Notes: generated by a model from the sequence alone, not told the origin. A stretch of 64,000 nt of DNA from Acidobacteriota bacterium (GCA_018268955.1 JAFDVO010000029.1:16244-80243); one strand, 5' to 3'. Counted from the stretch's first letter, positions 24,461 to 33,525 are shown. A program made the numbers and translations.

Positions 24461-25285
24461 TCAGCGGCCGGTCGCCTGTGGCCGCTCGAAGCCGACGGTC
24501 GGCACCGGCACGGCCGACGTGTCGCCGTTGTCCCTGACGCCCTGTAGCGGCTTCGCGTCAGGGAACGCGCGCGCGATGGCATCCACGCCACCCTGCGGCT
24601 GCGCCATGCCGACCAGGTCCGCGCGCTGCTGCCGCGTCTGCATCGAATCGAGCTGCATCCGCGTGTCCCGCGCGCTCAGCAGCTCCGGCTTCAGCTCCCC
24701 GTCGCGATTGAAGCTCCACGCGAGGTGCGGTGGCCCCAGCGGAAGCTGGTCTCCGGGTGAGCCGGGAGTGCCGGTCATCCAGAAGTGCCACGTCTTGCCG
24801 TAGCTGTTGATCTTCGTCTTCATCGCCTCGTGCTCGGCCGCCGCCGGCACCCCAGGCATCTGCAGTTCGCCGGAAAGAATTTCGTAGTTGTGCGGATGCC
24901 AGTAGGCGCGCTCGTCGGCCGGGAGCTTGTCGTGCAGCGACGCGGAGATGATGTACTCGACGCCGTGCAGCCGCGCATCCGCCGTGTTGCCGTCGAAGAG
25001 CACGCACTGTGCGAAGTCCTCGTTCACCTGGTTGCAGTAGTGGTGGGACTCCATCTGCATCTGCGGATCGTCCTTCGCGGCATGGAAGCCGTCGAGGTAC
25101 ATCGAGATGCGCTCCACAGGAGCCTTGGCCTGCACGAGGTTGGCGGCGCTCTCCAGCCCGGCGGTGGTTGGCGTCCGGGCCTGACCGGGCGGCTCGGCGT
25201 TCGGGGCGGTGTTCCCGCCGCCACATCCCACGCAGACCAGCAACGTCAGGCTCGCGGCGATACACATCCGGTTCATCACTGACAC
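24461..25285 (-). CDS. DUF1264 (oil-body-associated-protein-like) lipoprotein
   Basis: The 274-aa product begins with a lipoprotein signal (SLTLLVCVGC). The body carries the phrases of the DUF1264/OBAP family: YLDGFHAAKDDPQMQMESHH, CNQVNEDFAQCVLFDGNTAD, RLHGVEYIIS, and WHPHNYEILSGELQMPGVP. The family is named from plant oil-body proteins, but bacterial members have no established role. Upstream GGAGGGG supports the start. An inverted repeat lies just upstream of the promoter region. Confidence 0.82.
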   Translation of the reverse strand: MSVMNRMCIAASLTLLVCVGCGGGNTAPNAEPPGQARTPTTAGLESAANLVQAKAPVERISMYLDGFHAAKDDPQMQMESHHYCNQVNEDFAQCVLFDGNTADARLHGVEYIISASLHDKLPADERAYWHPHNYEILSGELQMPGVPAAAEHEAMKTKINSYGKTWHFWMTGTPGSPGDQLPLGPPHLAWSFNRDGELKPELLSARDTRMQLDSMQTRQQRADLVGMAQPQGGVDAIARAFPDAKPLQGVRDNGDTSAVPVPTVGFERPQATGR

Positions 25286-25322
25286 CCCTCCGGGAGCTGA
25301 TGCTGCGAAGGAGATGCCAGGG

Positions 25323-25390
25323 GACGTGAGACTTGAGACGTAAGGCGTGAGAACTTCTTGCGTCTAAGTCTTACGTCTCACTTCTAACGT
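25323..25390. repeat. Degenerate AGACGTRAGACTT-word inverted repeat
   Basis: GAGACGTAAG (25335-25344) is perfectly complementary to CTTACGTCTC (25370-25379), and flanking words extend the pairing. It lies between two minus-strand genes and runs into the stop codon of the decarboxylase. Words such as GACGTGAGACTT recur at 20990 and 33432. Confidence 0.8.
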
Positions 25391-27034
25391 CTAACTTCCG
25401 TCGTTGAGTTTCCGCCTCGCTTGCCAGATCGACTCGAGGACCGAATTGACGTGCTGCGTGTCGGAGAAGGGGCTGAGGATGTAGGACTTCAGCGCGTTGA
25501 TCGGCTCGCCGTAGTCCGTCATGCGGTAGCAGTCGGTGAGCGAGATGACGACACCGCGGCCCTCCAGCGCGTCGGCCTGGATCAGCTCGAAGAGCCGCCT
25601 GTTGTACTCGTTGTGCTCGAGGAGCGTCTCGCGGCACGCGGGATCGGTGCGCTCCTGTGCGGGCATGCTGAAGGTGTCCACCCCATCGGGATAGACACGG
25701 AACAGCGTGACCGGTCCGAAGTTGTCGCCGTTCAGCACGGTCGTGGCCGAATGACCTTCGAGGTGCTCCCGCAGTTCCTCGGCCATCGTCACGAGATGTC
25801 CGAGCAGCGCCTGCAGACCCTGTCGTCCGAAGAGCTGCAGGTTCGCGATCGCGGCGAGCGGACCGCTGCCGGCGCGTGTCGTCTCGAGCGTGTAACGTCC
25901 AGGGTGGCGGGAGCCGGACTGGAAGATGTACGGCGTCTCCTCTTCGCGCCGCGTGAGCCGTTCGAAGTCGCGTCCATCCTTCAGCAGCACCGCGCTGGAG
26001 ATGTACGGGGCGAAGCCGGTCTTGTGGTAGTCGATGCCGATCGAGTCCGCGAGGCCCAGGTGACGAATGCGCCGGGCGGCACCGGCAAGCGCACGAACGG
26101 TGCGGTGCCTGAACGCCAGCGGGTTGCGCTCGAAGTCGTAGTCGTTGAAGACGCTCCACGCCCAGCCAATCACGGCGTCCGCATGCACGTGCGGCGTGTA
26201 GTCGAGATCGAACTCCGCCACGAGCTCGTCGCGCAGACGAACGATCCCAGCGAGATCGTCGAGCCCGAACGCATCGGTCGTTCCCATCGTGGCGACGATG
26301 CAGGCGATGCGCCTCCCTGAGGAGATCGCCTCGCGGAGCCGAGTGCCCAGCTCGCTGACGATCATCTGGTTGTCGTCCGTGGTCGGCACGGTGATGAGGT
26401 TGTCCTCGCCGAGCCCAAGCCAGTTCGCCACCGTGTGGCAGGCGTAATGCGCCCGGTCGGAACAGAGCATCACCGCTGGCTGGTGGAGGCCGCGGCGTCG
26501 CGCGTCGGGCACCGCCTTCTCGAGTCCGAGCTTCGCTCCGTAGAGCAGTGTGCCGGTGCCGCCGAACGTGAAAACGCCGTCCGCCTGCTGCGGGTCGTAC
26601 CCGACGAGCGCAGCCGTCATGGCGATCGCTTCAACCTCGGCGAGCGAGACCTGCCGCGACGACTCCTCGCTTACGAGGTTCGGGTTGTAGATCGAGGGGA
26701 GGAGCCCACCGATGATGCTCGGGATCGTCGGTGACGGGACCACATTGATCTGGGCGCGCGGATGGCCCCAGATGAACATGCCCGAGAGATAGTGCACGAG
26801 CTGGGCGGTCACCGCCTCGAGGGTGCTCGGCGTGTCGTCCACCCGTTTCTGGCGCGCGCTGTCGTAGTCCAGCGTGACCGGGCTGCCCAGCATCGGCGCG
26901 GCGGACTTGAGCGCGTCGACCTGGTCCAGCGCCCGCAGGAACGAGAACACGAAGTACGCGTCGTGCACGCGATCCGACACGGGTGCGGGAAACGCCGTCC
27001 GCAGCTGAGCGACGATCTCCTGATAGTCGGCCAT
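25391..27034 (-). CDS. PLP-dependent group II amino-acid decarboxylase
   Basis: The 547-aa product has the group II decarboxylase fold. SPTIPSIIGG and FTFGGTGTLLYGAK lie in the N-terminal half, followed by HADAV near residue 284 and the PLP-binding Lys in DYHKTGF (K338). The C-terminal part has RAGSGPLAAIANLQLFG. It is closer to glutamate or aromatic-amino-acid decarboxylases with a long C-terminal domain than to the short tyrosine enzymes; the substrate cannot be told. TAGACT lies 7 nt before the ATG and there is no Shine-Dalgarno. An intergenic repeat follows its stop. Confidence 0.85.
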   Translation of the reverse strand: MADYQEIVAQLRTAFPAPVSDRVHDAYFVFSFLRALDQVDALKSAAPMLGSPVTLDYDSARQKRVDDTPSTLEAVTAQLVHYLSGMFIWGHPRAQINVVPSPTIPSIIGGLLPSIYNPNLVSEESSRQVSLAEVEAIAMTAALVGYDPQQADGVFTFGGTGTLLYGAKLGLEKAVPDARRRGLHQPAVMLCSDRAHYACHTVANWLGLGEDNLITVPTTDDNQMIVSELGTRLREAISSGRRIACIVATMGTTDAFGLDDLAGIVRLRDELVAEFDLDYTPHVHADAVIGWAWSVFNDYDFERNPLAFRHRTVRALAGAARRIRHLGLADSIGIDYHKTGFAPYISSAVLLKDGRDFERLTRREEETPYIFQSGSRHPGRYTLETTRAGSGPLAAIANLQLFGRQGLQALLGHLVTMAEELREHLEGHSATTVLNGDNFGPVTLFRVYPDGVDTFSMPAQERTDPACRETLLEHNEYNRRLFELIQADALEGRGVVISLTDCYRMTDYGEPINALKSYILSPFSDTQHVNSVLESIWQARRKLNDGS

Positions 27035-27041
27035 GCCTGAC

Positions 27042-27047
27042 AGTCTA
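27042..27047 (-). promoter_or_regulatory. -10 box of the decarboxylase gene
   Basis: TAGACT on the minus strand ends 7 nt before the start codon at 27034. The gap is too short for a ribosome-binding site. Confidence 0.4.
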
Positions 27048-27119
27048 CGGGAACGCCCGCTGTCGGGCTGTCCGCTGACGCAGCGGCCCGCCTGCGCCGC
27101 GCACCCGCGTCCGTCGACG

Positions 27120-29960
27120 CTAGACCGCCTTCAGGAGCGCCGCACGCGGAGGCTGGCTCGGCACGCGCATGGCGCCGAGCGTTCGATCGGAGGCGAGCAG
27201 TTCCTCCACGGCTTCGGCAGGAATGGGTTTCGAGAAGTAGTAACCCTGCGCATGTCGGCAGCCGAGCCGCTCGAGCTCGATCGCCTGCCGCTCGTCTTCG
27301 ATCCCTTCCGCGACCACGCTGGTGTTCAGCGTCCGGGCGAGCGCGAGGATGCTTTCCACGATCGCGGGCCGGTCCGGCGTGAGGAGCCCGCGCACGAAGG
27401 AGCGATCGATCTTCAGCGCATCGACCGGCAGCTTGTGCAGGTGACTGAGCGAGGAGTAGCCGGTCCCGAAGTCGTCCAGGTAGATGCGCACGCCGTACGC
27501 GCGGAGTTCGGCCAGCAGCTGCGCGGCGGCCTGCGGTGCATCCATCAACGCCGTCTCGGTGATCTCCAGCCGCAGGTCGCTTGGCTTCAGCCCGTGCTGC
27601 TCCACCGCCTGCTCGACGAGGTACGCGAAGCCCTGCTCCACGAGCTGCCGGGCGGATACGTTCACGGTGATGAATTCGAGCCCGGCGTTCGGATAGCGCC
27701 GCTTCCAGTCCGCAAATGCGCGGGTGGCCTGCTGCAGCATCCACGTGCCGAGCTGACCGATGATGCCAAGTTCCTCGGCCATCGGCACGAAGTCGCCCGG
27801 GGACACAGGACGCCCGTCGTGCGTCCACCGCACCAGCGACTCGAAGCCGACGCACCGGCGTGTTGTGAGAGAGACGATCGGCTGATAGTGGATCTCGAAG
27901 GCCGCAGCGCTGACCGCCTCGCGCAGCGCGCTCTCGATCGCGAGCCGATCCTGCACGGGCGCCTGCGCGTGCGGATCGAACAGCTCGTGCCGTCCCTTGC
28001 CCCGCGTCTTCGCCTGCTGGACCGCCGCGCCCGCGTCGCGCAGCATCGCCTCGACGTTCGCCACACCCGGACCGCCGACAACGATTCCGATGCTCGCGGA
28101 CAGCACCAGTTCGCGTCCGCCCATCGAGAAGGGCCGGCTCAGCGCCTCCTGGAGCCGGAAGCCCACAACGTTCGCCTGCGTCTCATCGTCAATCGCGTCG
28201 AGCAGGACGGCGAACTCGTCGCTGCCCAGCCGGGCGAGCAGGTCGGCAGGGCGCAGTGCTGCGAGCAGGCGCTGGCCTACCTCGCCGAGCAGGACATCGC
28301 CCAGCGCGTGCCCGAGGCTGTCGTTCACGACCTTGAAGCGATCCAGGTCGAGCACGATGACGGCGAGGCGACCGGAGCGTGACGTCTCCAACAGCCGGCG
28401 ATGAAGACGAGCCGCGAAGGCCGGCCGATCGAGAAGCCCCGTCAGCGTATCGCGGGTGTCGCCGATCGCCGGACGTGACGGCACCTGCCCCTCTTCAGCG
28501 ATGGTCGCGAGTGAGCCCCCGACGGTGACCCGCCGCGCGTCACCACAACGAGCGGCGCCGTGGACGCGCACTCGCCTCCAGGAGCCGTCGACCTGACGAA
28601 CGCGCTGTTCGTGATCGAGTGCAACACGGCCGACGATGGTCGCGTCGAGCGCGTTCCTGAAGGAGGCGCGGTCGTCGTCGTGGACTCGCGACAGCCACGC
28701 CTCGAGAGTCAACGGACCGTCGTCAGTCGGGAGCCCGACGAGCTCACGCCACCTCACGGACGCCGTGAGCCGACCGCTGGTCGCATCGAGCGTCCACAGG
28801 CCTTCACCTGCGCCGTCCAGAACGGCGAGCAACTGGTCAGCCGACACGGCATGTGCCTGCTCGCGGGCCACCCGATCGCTGACGTCGGCCCATACGAGGA
28901 CGACACCATCGTTCGATGGCGTGAGTGCGACAACACACGTGCGCGCCTGAGCGCGGTTCCGGACCTGCACGTCGGAAACGACCCGCGCCTCTCGGAGCAT
29001 GATGCAGTCCTGAACCGCACGCGGCACCCCCGTCGCGCCAAGTGCGGGCACCGCTGTCTGCAGCCAGCGACCGACGGCTCGCTCCTCAGGGCACTCGAGC
29101 CATTCGTGGAGCAGCGCGTTCCACGACGTGATTCGTCCTGTGCGATCGAGCGCGCAGAGTCCGTGATCACGTGCGCTGACCGCGTGCAACCGGTCCTCGT
29201 CGGAGGTGTGCACTGCAATGGTCGACCACTCGTACCAGAGCAGTACCAGCGGCAGCACGGCGACAGGCGCAATGGACCAGGCCTGTGTGCGGGTGATCTC
29301 GATGAGGCCGCCCGCAACGGCGGCGGCAATGAGATGTTGCGGGAGGTGTCTGATGCTCTCGGTCGGCCATCGGTGAATCCGTGGGGTACGCGTGACGAGC
29401 GGTCCGACGAGGTCGTACACCGTTGCGACCGCAACCGCATAGCTGATGGCTGCGCCCGCGAGTGGAACGGCTTGCCAGGGCCAGACGAGAGGTGTGCCGA
29501 GGCTGCCGATCACGTCGTACACAGCGCCGCCTGCCTGTGCGGCGATCAGCGCGGCCATCGCACGGACGACGATGCGACGCGCCGCCTCGCTGCGAGACGA
29601 TGACGTGAGCGGACGGACCAGCGCACCGGCGACCGCCACGACGGTCATGAACGCGCTGCCCACGCTCAGGAGAGCGGCGAGTTCGCCGACGAAGCCGGCC
29701 CGGAGCGCTGCCGCGTCACCCGCCTGCGGGCGGGTGTCGAGGGCGGTCGAGACCGCGATGATGCCGAGGACGGTGGCGAGTGTGATGACCGGCGTGGCCG
29801 CGCCAGCGAGAGGACCGTATCCGAGGACGTGCAGCGCGATCGCTGACGCCAGCGTCACCGCGACCGCCCGAGCCCCCTGCGCCACGCACACCTGCACGCG
29901 TGGGCTCGGGGCAAGAGCCGCTCCGTCACGTATGCGATCGTTGACGGCGTGTCGATGCAC
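27120..29960 (-). CDS. Membrane PAS-GGDEF-EAL protein
   Basis: The 946-aa product has ~8 membrane helices (residues ~30-250), two PAS-like regions (GLCALDRTGRITSWNAL and GLWTLDATSGRLTAS), a GGDEF domain and an EAL domain. The GGDEF motif is written GSDEF, a variant that may or may not retain cyclase activity. The EAL motif is ESL, but the metal and base residues are kept: NVSARQL, LEITET, DDFGTGYSSL, KIDRSFV and EGIED. It probably hydrolyses c-di-GMP, with the GGDEF part perhaps regulatory. The start is uncertain because no Shine-Dalgarno is seen. Confidence 0.88.
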   Translation of the reverse strand: MHRHAVNDRIRDGAALAPSPRVQVCVAQGARAVAVTLASAIALHVLGYGPLAGAATPVITLATVLGIIAVSTALDTRPQAGDAAALRAGFVGELAALLSVGSAFMTVVAVAGALVRPLTSSSRSEAARRIVVRAMAALIAAQAGGAVYDVIGSLGTPLVWPWQAVPLAGAAISYAVAVATVYDLVGPLVTRTPRIHRWPTESIRHLPQHLIAAAVAGGLIEITRTQAWSIAPVAVLPLVLLWYEWSTIAVHTSDEDRLHAVSARDHGLCALDRTGRITSWNALLHEWLECPEERAVGRWLQTAVPALGATGVPRAVQDCIMLREARVVSDVQVRNRAQARTCVVALTPSNDGVVLVWADVSDRVAREQAHAVSADQLLAVLDGAGEGLWTLDATSGRLTASVRWRELVGLPTDDGPLTLEAWLSRVHDDDRASFRNALDATIVGRVALDHEQRVRQVDGSWRRVRVHGAARCGDARRVTVGGSLATIAEEGQVPSRPAIGDTRDTLTGLLDRPAFAARLHRRLLETSRSGRLAVIVLDLDRFKVVNDSLGHALGDVLLGEVGQRLLAALRPADLLARLGSDEFAVLLDAIDDETQANVVGFRLQEALSRPFSMGGRELVLSASIGIVVGGPGVANVEAMLRDAGAAVQQAKTRGKGRHELFDPHAQAPVQDRLAIESALREAVSAAAFEIHYQPIVSLTTRRCVGFESLVRWTHDGRPVSPGDFVPMAEELGIIGQLGTWMLQQATRAFADWKRRYPNAGLEFITVNVSARQLVEQGFAYLVEQAVEQHGLKPSDLRLEITETALMDAPQAAAQLLAELRAYGVRIYLDDFGTGYSSLSHLHKLPVDALKIDRSFVRGLLTPDRPAIVESILALARTLNTSVVAEGIEDERQAIELERLGCRHAQGYYFSKPIPAEAVEELLASDRTLGAMRVPSQPPRAALLKAV

Positions 29961-30048
29961 GGGCCTGCGCGGCCCGTCAGGTCACGCGAGGTGCTGGAGG
30001 CGGCGCGGTGTGTGCCGTTTCAGCGCAGCGCCGCTACAGGTCTGCGGC

Positions 30049-30789
30049 TCAGATGGGCTCGGAGGCGTTGGCGGCGGCGTGCAGCCCGCATTCCTTCTTC
30101 GTCGCTTCCTCCCACCACCACCGGCCGGCCCGCTCATGCTGGTTCGGGAGCGTGGCTCGCGTGCACGGCTCACAGCCGATCGACACGAACCCGCGGCTGT
30201 GCAGCGCGTTGAAGGGAACGTCGTAGATCTCGATGTAATCCCACACCTGCCGCGACGTCCAGTTGCTCAGCGGGTTGAACTTCACCAGCGTCCGCTCGGG
30301 TGTGCTGAACCCGGCGTCCACCTGCACGACCGGCACATGTGCGCGCGTGCCGGGGCTCTGGTCCCGTCGCTGGCCCGTGATCCACGCCTGCAATGGCGCC
30401 AGCGCACGGCGCAGCGGCTCCACCTTGCGGATGCCGCAGCATTCGCCATGGCCGTCCCGGTAGAAGGAGAACAGCCCCTTCTCGCGGACCAGCCGCTGTA
30501 CGGCGTGGGCATCCGGGCTCATCGCCTCGATGGCGATGCCGTAGTGTTCCCGCACCTTCTCGATGAACTGATACGTCTCAGCGTGCAGCCGACCGGTGTC
30601 GAGCGAGAACACGGTGAATGGCAGGCCGCTCTTTGCCGCCATGTCGATGAGCACGACGTCCTCGGCGCCGCTGAACGCGATGCCGATCGACGGCGAGTAC
30701 TCCTTCAGCGCCACCGCCAGGATGTCCTGCGGGGACTTCGTCGCGAGGCTCTCGGCAAGCGCGGGGATCCTGGACACTTCGAGGGGCAT
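30049..30789 (-). CDS. cysH: APS/PAPS reductase (CysH family)
   Basis: The start [14 protein letters not shown] is chosen because the 37 upstream codons are low in complexity. The 246-aa product has the PP-loop ([14 protein letters not shown]), [13 protein letters not shown], and the cysteines ECCG, CEPC and ECGLH. The two Cys pairs mark the iron-sulfur APS-reducing type, as opposed to the PAPS type that lacks them; ECGLH is the C-terminal redox motif. The enzyme makes sulfite for cysteine synthesis. No other assimilatory sulfate gene is in the window. Confidence 0.92.
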   Translation of the reverse strand: MPLEVSRIPALAESLATKSPQDILAVALKEYSPSIGIAFSGAEDVVLIDMAAKSGLPFTVFSLDTGRLHAETYQFIEKVREHYGIAIEAMSPDAHAVQRLVREKGLFSFYRDGHGECCGIRKVEPLRRALAPLQAWITGQRRDQSPGTRAHVPVVQVDAGFSTPERTLVKFNPLSNWTSRQVWDYIEIYDVPFNALHSRGFVSIGCEPCTRATLPNQHERAGRWWWEEATKKECGLHAAANASEPI

Positions 30790-30871
30790 GGTTTCTGACC
30801 GTATCATCGACGCGCCACGCCTGCAACGCGTGACCGCAAAAGGATGAGGAGGGCCTGCAAGGTGCCGATGG

Positions 30872-30877
30872 CACAAT
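30872..30877 (+). promoter_or_regulatory. -10 box of the HipA-like gene
   Basis: CACAAT ends exactly 6 nt before the GTG at 30884, as TACAAT does at 23634 and 33549. No ribosome-binding site fits between. Confidence 0.45.
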
Positions 30878-30883
30878 ACGCTC

Positions 30884-31654
30884 GTGCCAACGCTCCGCAC
30901 CGTGCGGGTTACCCGCTATGTCACCCCGCTCCGCGAAGGTGGCTCCCTCCCCGCCATCGTCGACGCCGACGATGAGGGGATGTATGTGGTGAAGTTCAGG
31001 GGCGCGGGCCAGGGCACGCGCGCCTTGGTGGCGGAACTGGTGTCAGGGGAGATCGCGCGAGCCATCGGGCTGCCGGTTCCTGAGCTCGTGTTCGCGGAGC
31101 TCGATCGCGACCTGTCGCGCACCGAGCCGGATCCCGAGATTCATCAGCTCATTTACGACAGCGCGGGGCTGAACATCGCGGTGGACTACCTGCCGGGGTC
31201 GGTGAGCTTCGACCCGGCGGTCCACCGGATCGATGGTGAGCTGGCCTCCCGGATCGTCTGGTTCGATGCGCTCGTGACGAACGTGGACCGGACGGCCCGC
31301 AACACCAACATGCTCGTGTGGCACCGGAAGCCGTGGCTGATCGATCATGGGGCCACGTTGTATTTCCACCATGCGACCGGCTGGGAGCACGAGCCGACGC
31401 GGGCACGTCAGGGCTTCCCGCTTGTACGTGACCACGTCCTGCTGCGTGCTGCCGATCGTATAGCGGCGGTCGACGAGCCTCTTGCCCGTGCGATCACGCC
31501 CGGGCTGATCGACGGAGTGCTGGCGGCTGTTCCTGATGCGTGGCTGACTGGCGAGAGCAGTCCGGCCGAACTGCGCGCCGCCTATGCCCGCTACTTCCAG
31601 TCGCGGCTCGAGGCACCGAGGCCGTTCCTCGCGGAGGCGCTCGATGCCCGGTGA
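30884..31654 (+). CDS. HipA-family kinase-like protein
   Basis: The 256-aa product begins at GTG. It has [11 protein letters not shown] (ATP-site Lys strand), [20 protein letters not shown], then [20 protein letters not shown] with the catalytic Asp/Asn loop, and [11 protein letters not shown] as the metal-binding D loop. This is the shortened HipA-like kinase that lacks the N-terminal HipB-binding part of the E. coli toxin. The next gene overlaps it and encodes a DUF3037 protein, a pairing that recurs in other genomes. The role (toxin, housekeeping kinase or other) is not known. Confidence 0.8.
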   Translation: MPTLRTVRVTRYVTPLREGGSLPAIVDADDEGMYVVKFRGAGQGTRALVAELVSGEIARAIGLPVPELVFAELDRDLSRTEPDPEIHQLIYDSAGLNIAVDYLPGSVSFDPAVHRIDGELASRIVWFDALVTNVDRTARNTNMLVWHRKPWLIDHGATLYFHHATGWEHEPTRARQGFPLVRDHVLLRAADRIAAVDEPLARAITPGLIDGVLAAVPDAWLTGESSPAELRAAYARYFQSRLEAPRPFLAEALDAR

Positions 31655-32063
31655 ACTCACGTACGACTACGCCGTCATCCGGGTCGTGCCACGCGTCGAA
31701 CGGGGCGAGCAGGTCAACGTCGGCATCATCCTCTCGTGCCCCGAGGCCCAGTTCCTCGACGCACGCATCGAGGTGGACGACGCATTGCTGCTGGCGCTGG
31801 ACCCCGGAATCGACCTTGCGACAGTGCGCCAGAACCTCGATGTCATTCCGGCGGTGTGCCGGGGCGGAGCGGATGGCGGCCCCATCGGCAGCCTCGACCC
31901 ACGTGCGCGCTTCCGATGGCTCGTCTCGCCGCGCAGCACGGTGATCCAGCCGTCGCCCGTGCACACGGGCCGCACAGCGGACCCGGCACGGTGCCTCGAA
32001 CACCTGATGGCGCGCATGGTCAGACGCACGGCGGACGCAGGGGGAACGCGGAGGGGACGTTGA
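31644..32063 (+). CDS. DUF3037 protein
   Basis: The ATG at 31644 overlaps the end of the HipA-like gene by 11 bp, which implies translational coupling. The 139-aa product begins [20 protein letters not shown] and has GEQVNVGIILSCPEAQFLDA and VDDALLLALDPGIDL, typical of DUF3037. The C-terminal half (RWLVSPRSTVIQPSPVHTG, LEHLMARMV) fits as well. Its role beside HipA-like kinases is unknown; it could be a substrate, inhibitor or structural partner. Confidence 0.8.
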   Translation: MPGELTYDYAVIRVVPRVERGEQVNVGIILSCPEAQFLDARIEVDDALLLALDPGIDLATVRQNLDVIPAVCRGGADGGPIGSLDPRARFRWLVSPRSTVIQPSPVHTGRTADPARCLEHLMARMVRRTADAGGTRRGR

Positions 32064-32067
32064 AACG

Positions 32068-32141
32068 CTGAAATGCAAAAATGCAGGAATGCACACGGCC
32101 CGTCCCCGGCCTTCGTGCGTGCATTTCTGCATTTCAGCATC
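32068..32141. repeat. Hairpin of the AATGCAGAAATGC family
   Basis: CGCTGAAATGCAAAAATGCA on the left pairs with TGCATTTCTGCATTTCAGCA on the right with two or three mismatches. It lies just after the DUF3037 stop. The same word builds the inverted repeat at 15512-15616. Confidence 0.8.
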
Positions 32142-32149
32142 CGTGCAGT

Positions 32150-32206
32150 CAGCGTTGTGGCGTTGTAGCGTTCATTGCGTTGTAGCGTTCAGCGTTATCG
32201 CGTTAC
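32150..32206. repeat. Degenerate GCGTTGTAGCGTT tandem words
   Basis: The sequence repeats GCGTTGTGGCGTTGTAGCGTT, then GCGTTGTAGCGTTCAGCGTT and a decayed end. It is directly downstream of the hairpin and ends ~30 bp before the next ribosome-binding site. No function is visible. Confidence 0.65.
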
Positions 32207-32239
32207 AGAGCTACTGGCGCGACGCAGGAGGACACAGCC

Positions 32240-33415
32240 ATGTGGGCAGTCAACTGGGACGGCGAGTTCGTTGTCGGCGGCGATGACAACGTGCGGCTCA
32301 CGCCGTCGTTCCGCCTTCGAGAGTTCCGGGATGCGGGCGGGGCGATCCACGTGCATCGCGAACTGGTGTCCGCACTGCAACTGCTGCGCGACCGGCTTGG
32401 CCGACCGTTGAAGGTCGAGCGGGTCGTGTCGAACGGCTACGGCGCCGTCGTCTCCTGCGATCAGCCATCGGCATTCCGCGCAGCTGGGAAAGCACTGTGC
32501 GACAGGGGCGTGTTCGTCACCTTCGAGCCGGTTGCGTCCGGGATCCACGTCGAGATACCGACCGTGGGGATGCCTGCGCTCGACCTCGCGCAGGCGCTGG
32601 AGACGGCGTTCTCGGTGACGGCGGCCTTTGAGACCACGGGTGATCGCTTCCAGCAGATCACCGGGAACTTCGACGGCGCGGGGCTCTCCTTCGGGCCGGC
32701 GCAGGTGAATTTCGGCAGCGGCACGCTCGTGCCGCTCTTCCGGAAGTTCCTGGAGCAGGACGAACCCTCGCTGCGCACCTGCTTTTCAGATCCTGACGAC
32801 TACCAGGAGTTCCGGCGCATTCTCGACAGTCCGCTGAACGTGCAGCTCGCGTGGGCATCGAGCCTCTCCACCGGCCGCGGCAGCCACGACGTCGTCGAAC
32901 CCTGGAAGGGGTACTTCCAGGCGGTCGGACGTGTGCCGCTCTTCCGTGAGATCACGGCCGAGAGCATCCTTCGTGATTACGGCGGGAAGGCGGCACGTGC
33001 GATTGCCGCACTCGAGCGGCTCGTGCCGGGCGTCCGCATCAATCGGCTCCGCTGCGTGTGCGCTCTCTACGACCTCGTCGTGCAGCAGGGGAGCCTCGAC
33101 AAGGCCTGGTCGGCGATCCAGGCGCGGGTTGCACGCGAGAGGCCGATTGACCAGGAGCACCTGGTCCAGATTGCTGTCGAGGAGCGCGGGCGCTGCGCCT
33201 CGCTGCCGTGGCGGGCGGACGCGGAGAGCCGACGCGTCGGCATCCTCAAGGGCGTCCCGTACGCCGTTGCCGATCGGCAGCGCGCCAACATCAACTTCTA
33301 CCTGCTCCGGAACGTCAATGTCACGGGGGTCGACACGCTCGTGCACGGCGACATGAGCGACGACGTCACGCGCGTGCGCCGCGTGCTCGCAACCGGGGAC
33401 ACGCTGCTCGCGTGA
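32240..33415 (+). CDS. Putative peptidoglycan-active protein (M15-like N-domain, lysozyme-like C-domain)
   Basis: ATG follows GGAGGA. The 391-aa product has an N-terminal part like D,D-carboxypeptidase M15A: SFRLREFRDAGGAIHVHREL, LQLLRDRLGRPLKV and GIHVEIP. The usual zinc ligands (SxHxxGxAxD) are not obvious, so activity is uncertain. From residue ~140 the phrase QITGNFDGAGLSFGPAQVNF is typical of the phage lysozyme-like or chitosanase-like domain. No signal peptide is present. Such proteins occur in phage tails or lysis modules; here it stands alone between repeat blocks, so it may be a prophage remnant or an acquired cell-wall enzyme. Confidence 0.55.
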   Translation: MWAVNWDGEFVVGGDDNVRLTPSFRLREFRDAGGAIHVHRELVSALQLLRDRLGRPLKVERVVSNGYGAVVSCDQPSAFRAAGKALCDRGVFVTFEPVASGIHVEIPTVGMPALDLAQALETAFSVTAAFETTGDRFQQITGNFDGAGLSFGPAQVNFGSGTLVPLFRKFLEQDEPSLRTCFSDPDDYQEFRRILDSPLNVQLAWASSLSTGRGSHDVVEPWKGYFQAVGRVPLFREITAESILRDYGGKAARAIAALERLVPGVRINRLRCVCALYDLVVQQGSLDKAWSAIQARVARERPIDQEHLVQIAVEERGRCASLPWRADAESRRVGILKGVPYAVADRQRANINFYLLRNVNVTGVDTLVHGDMSDDVTRVRRVLATGDTLLA

Positions 33416-33420
33416 GGCGG

Positions 33421-33525
33421 GACGCTAGACGTTAGACGTGAGAAGTGAGAACTTTCAATTCAGAACTCAGAAGTCGGTCCCCGAGTCCCCAGTTCCGAGT
33501 CCCGAGTCCCGAGCCCCGACCCGAT
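33421..33525. repeat. Repeat block: AGACGTRAGA words followed by CCGAGTCC words
   Basis: The first part (33421-33475) has GACGTTAGACGTGAGAAGTG and GAACTTTCAATTCAGAACTC, related to blocks at 20971 and 25323. The second part (33477-33525) repeats CCGAGTCCC about four times with variants. Both lie between two plus-strand genes and end just before a promoter-like TACAAT. Confidence 0.75.

Noticed and set aside
15512..33525. CRISPR arrays at the repeat-rich gaps
   Set aside because: Words are short and degenerate, with no regular repeat-spacer alternation and no cas genes.
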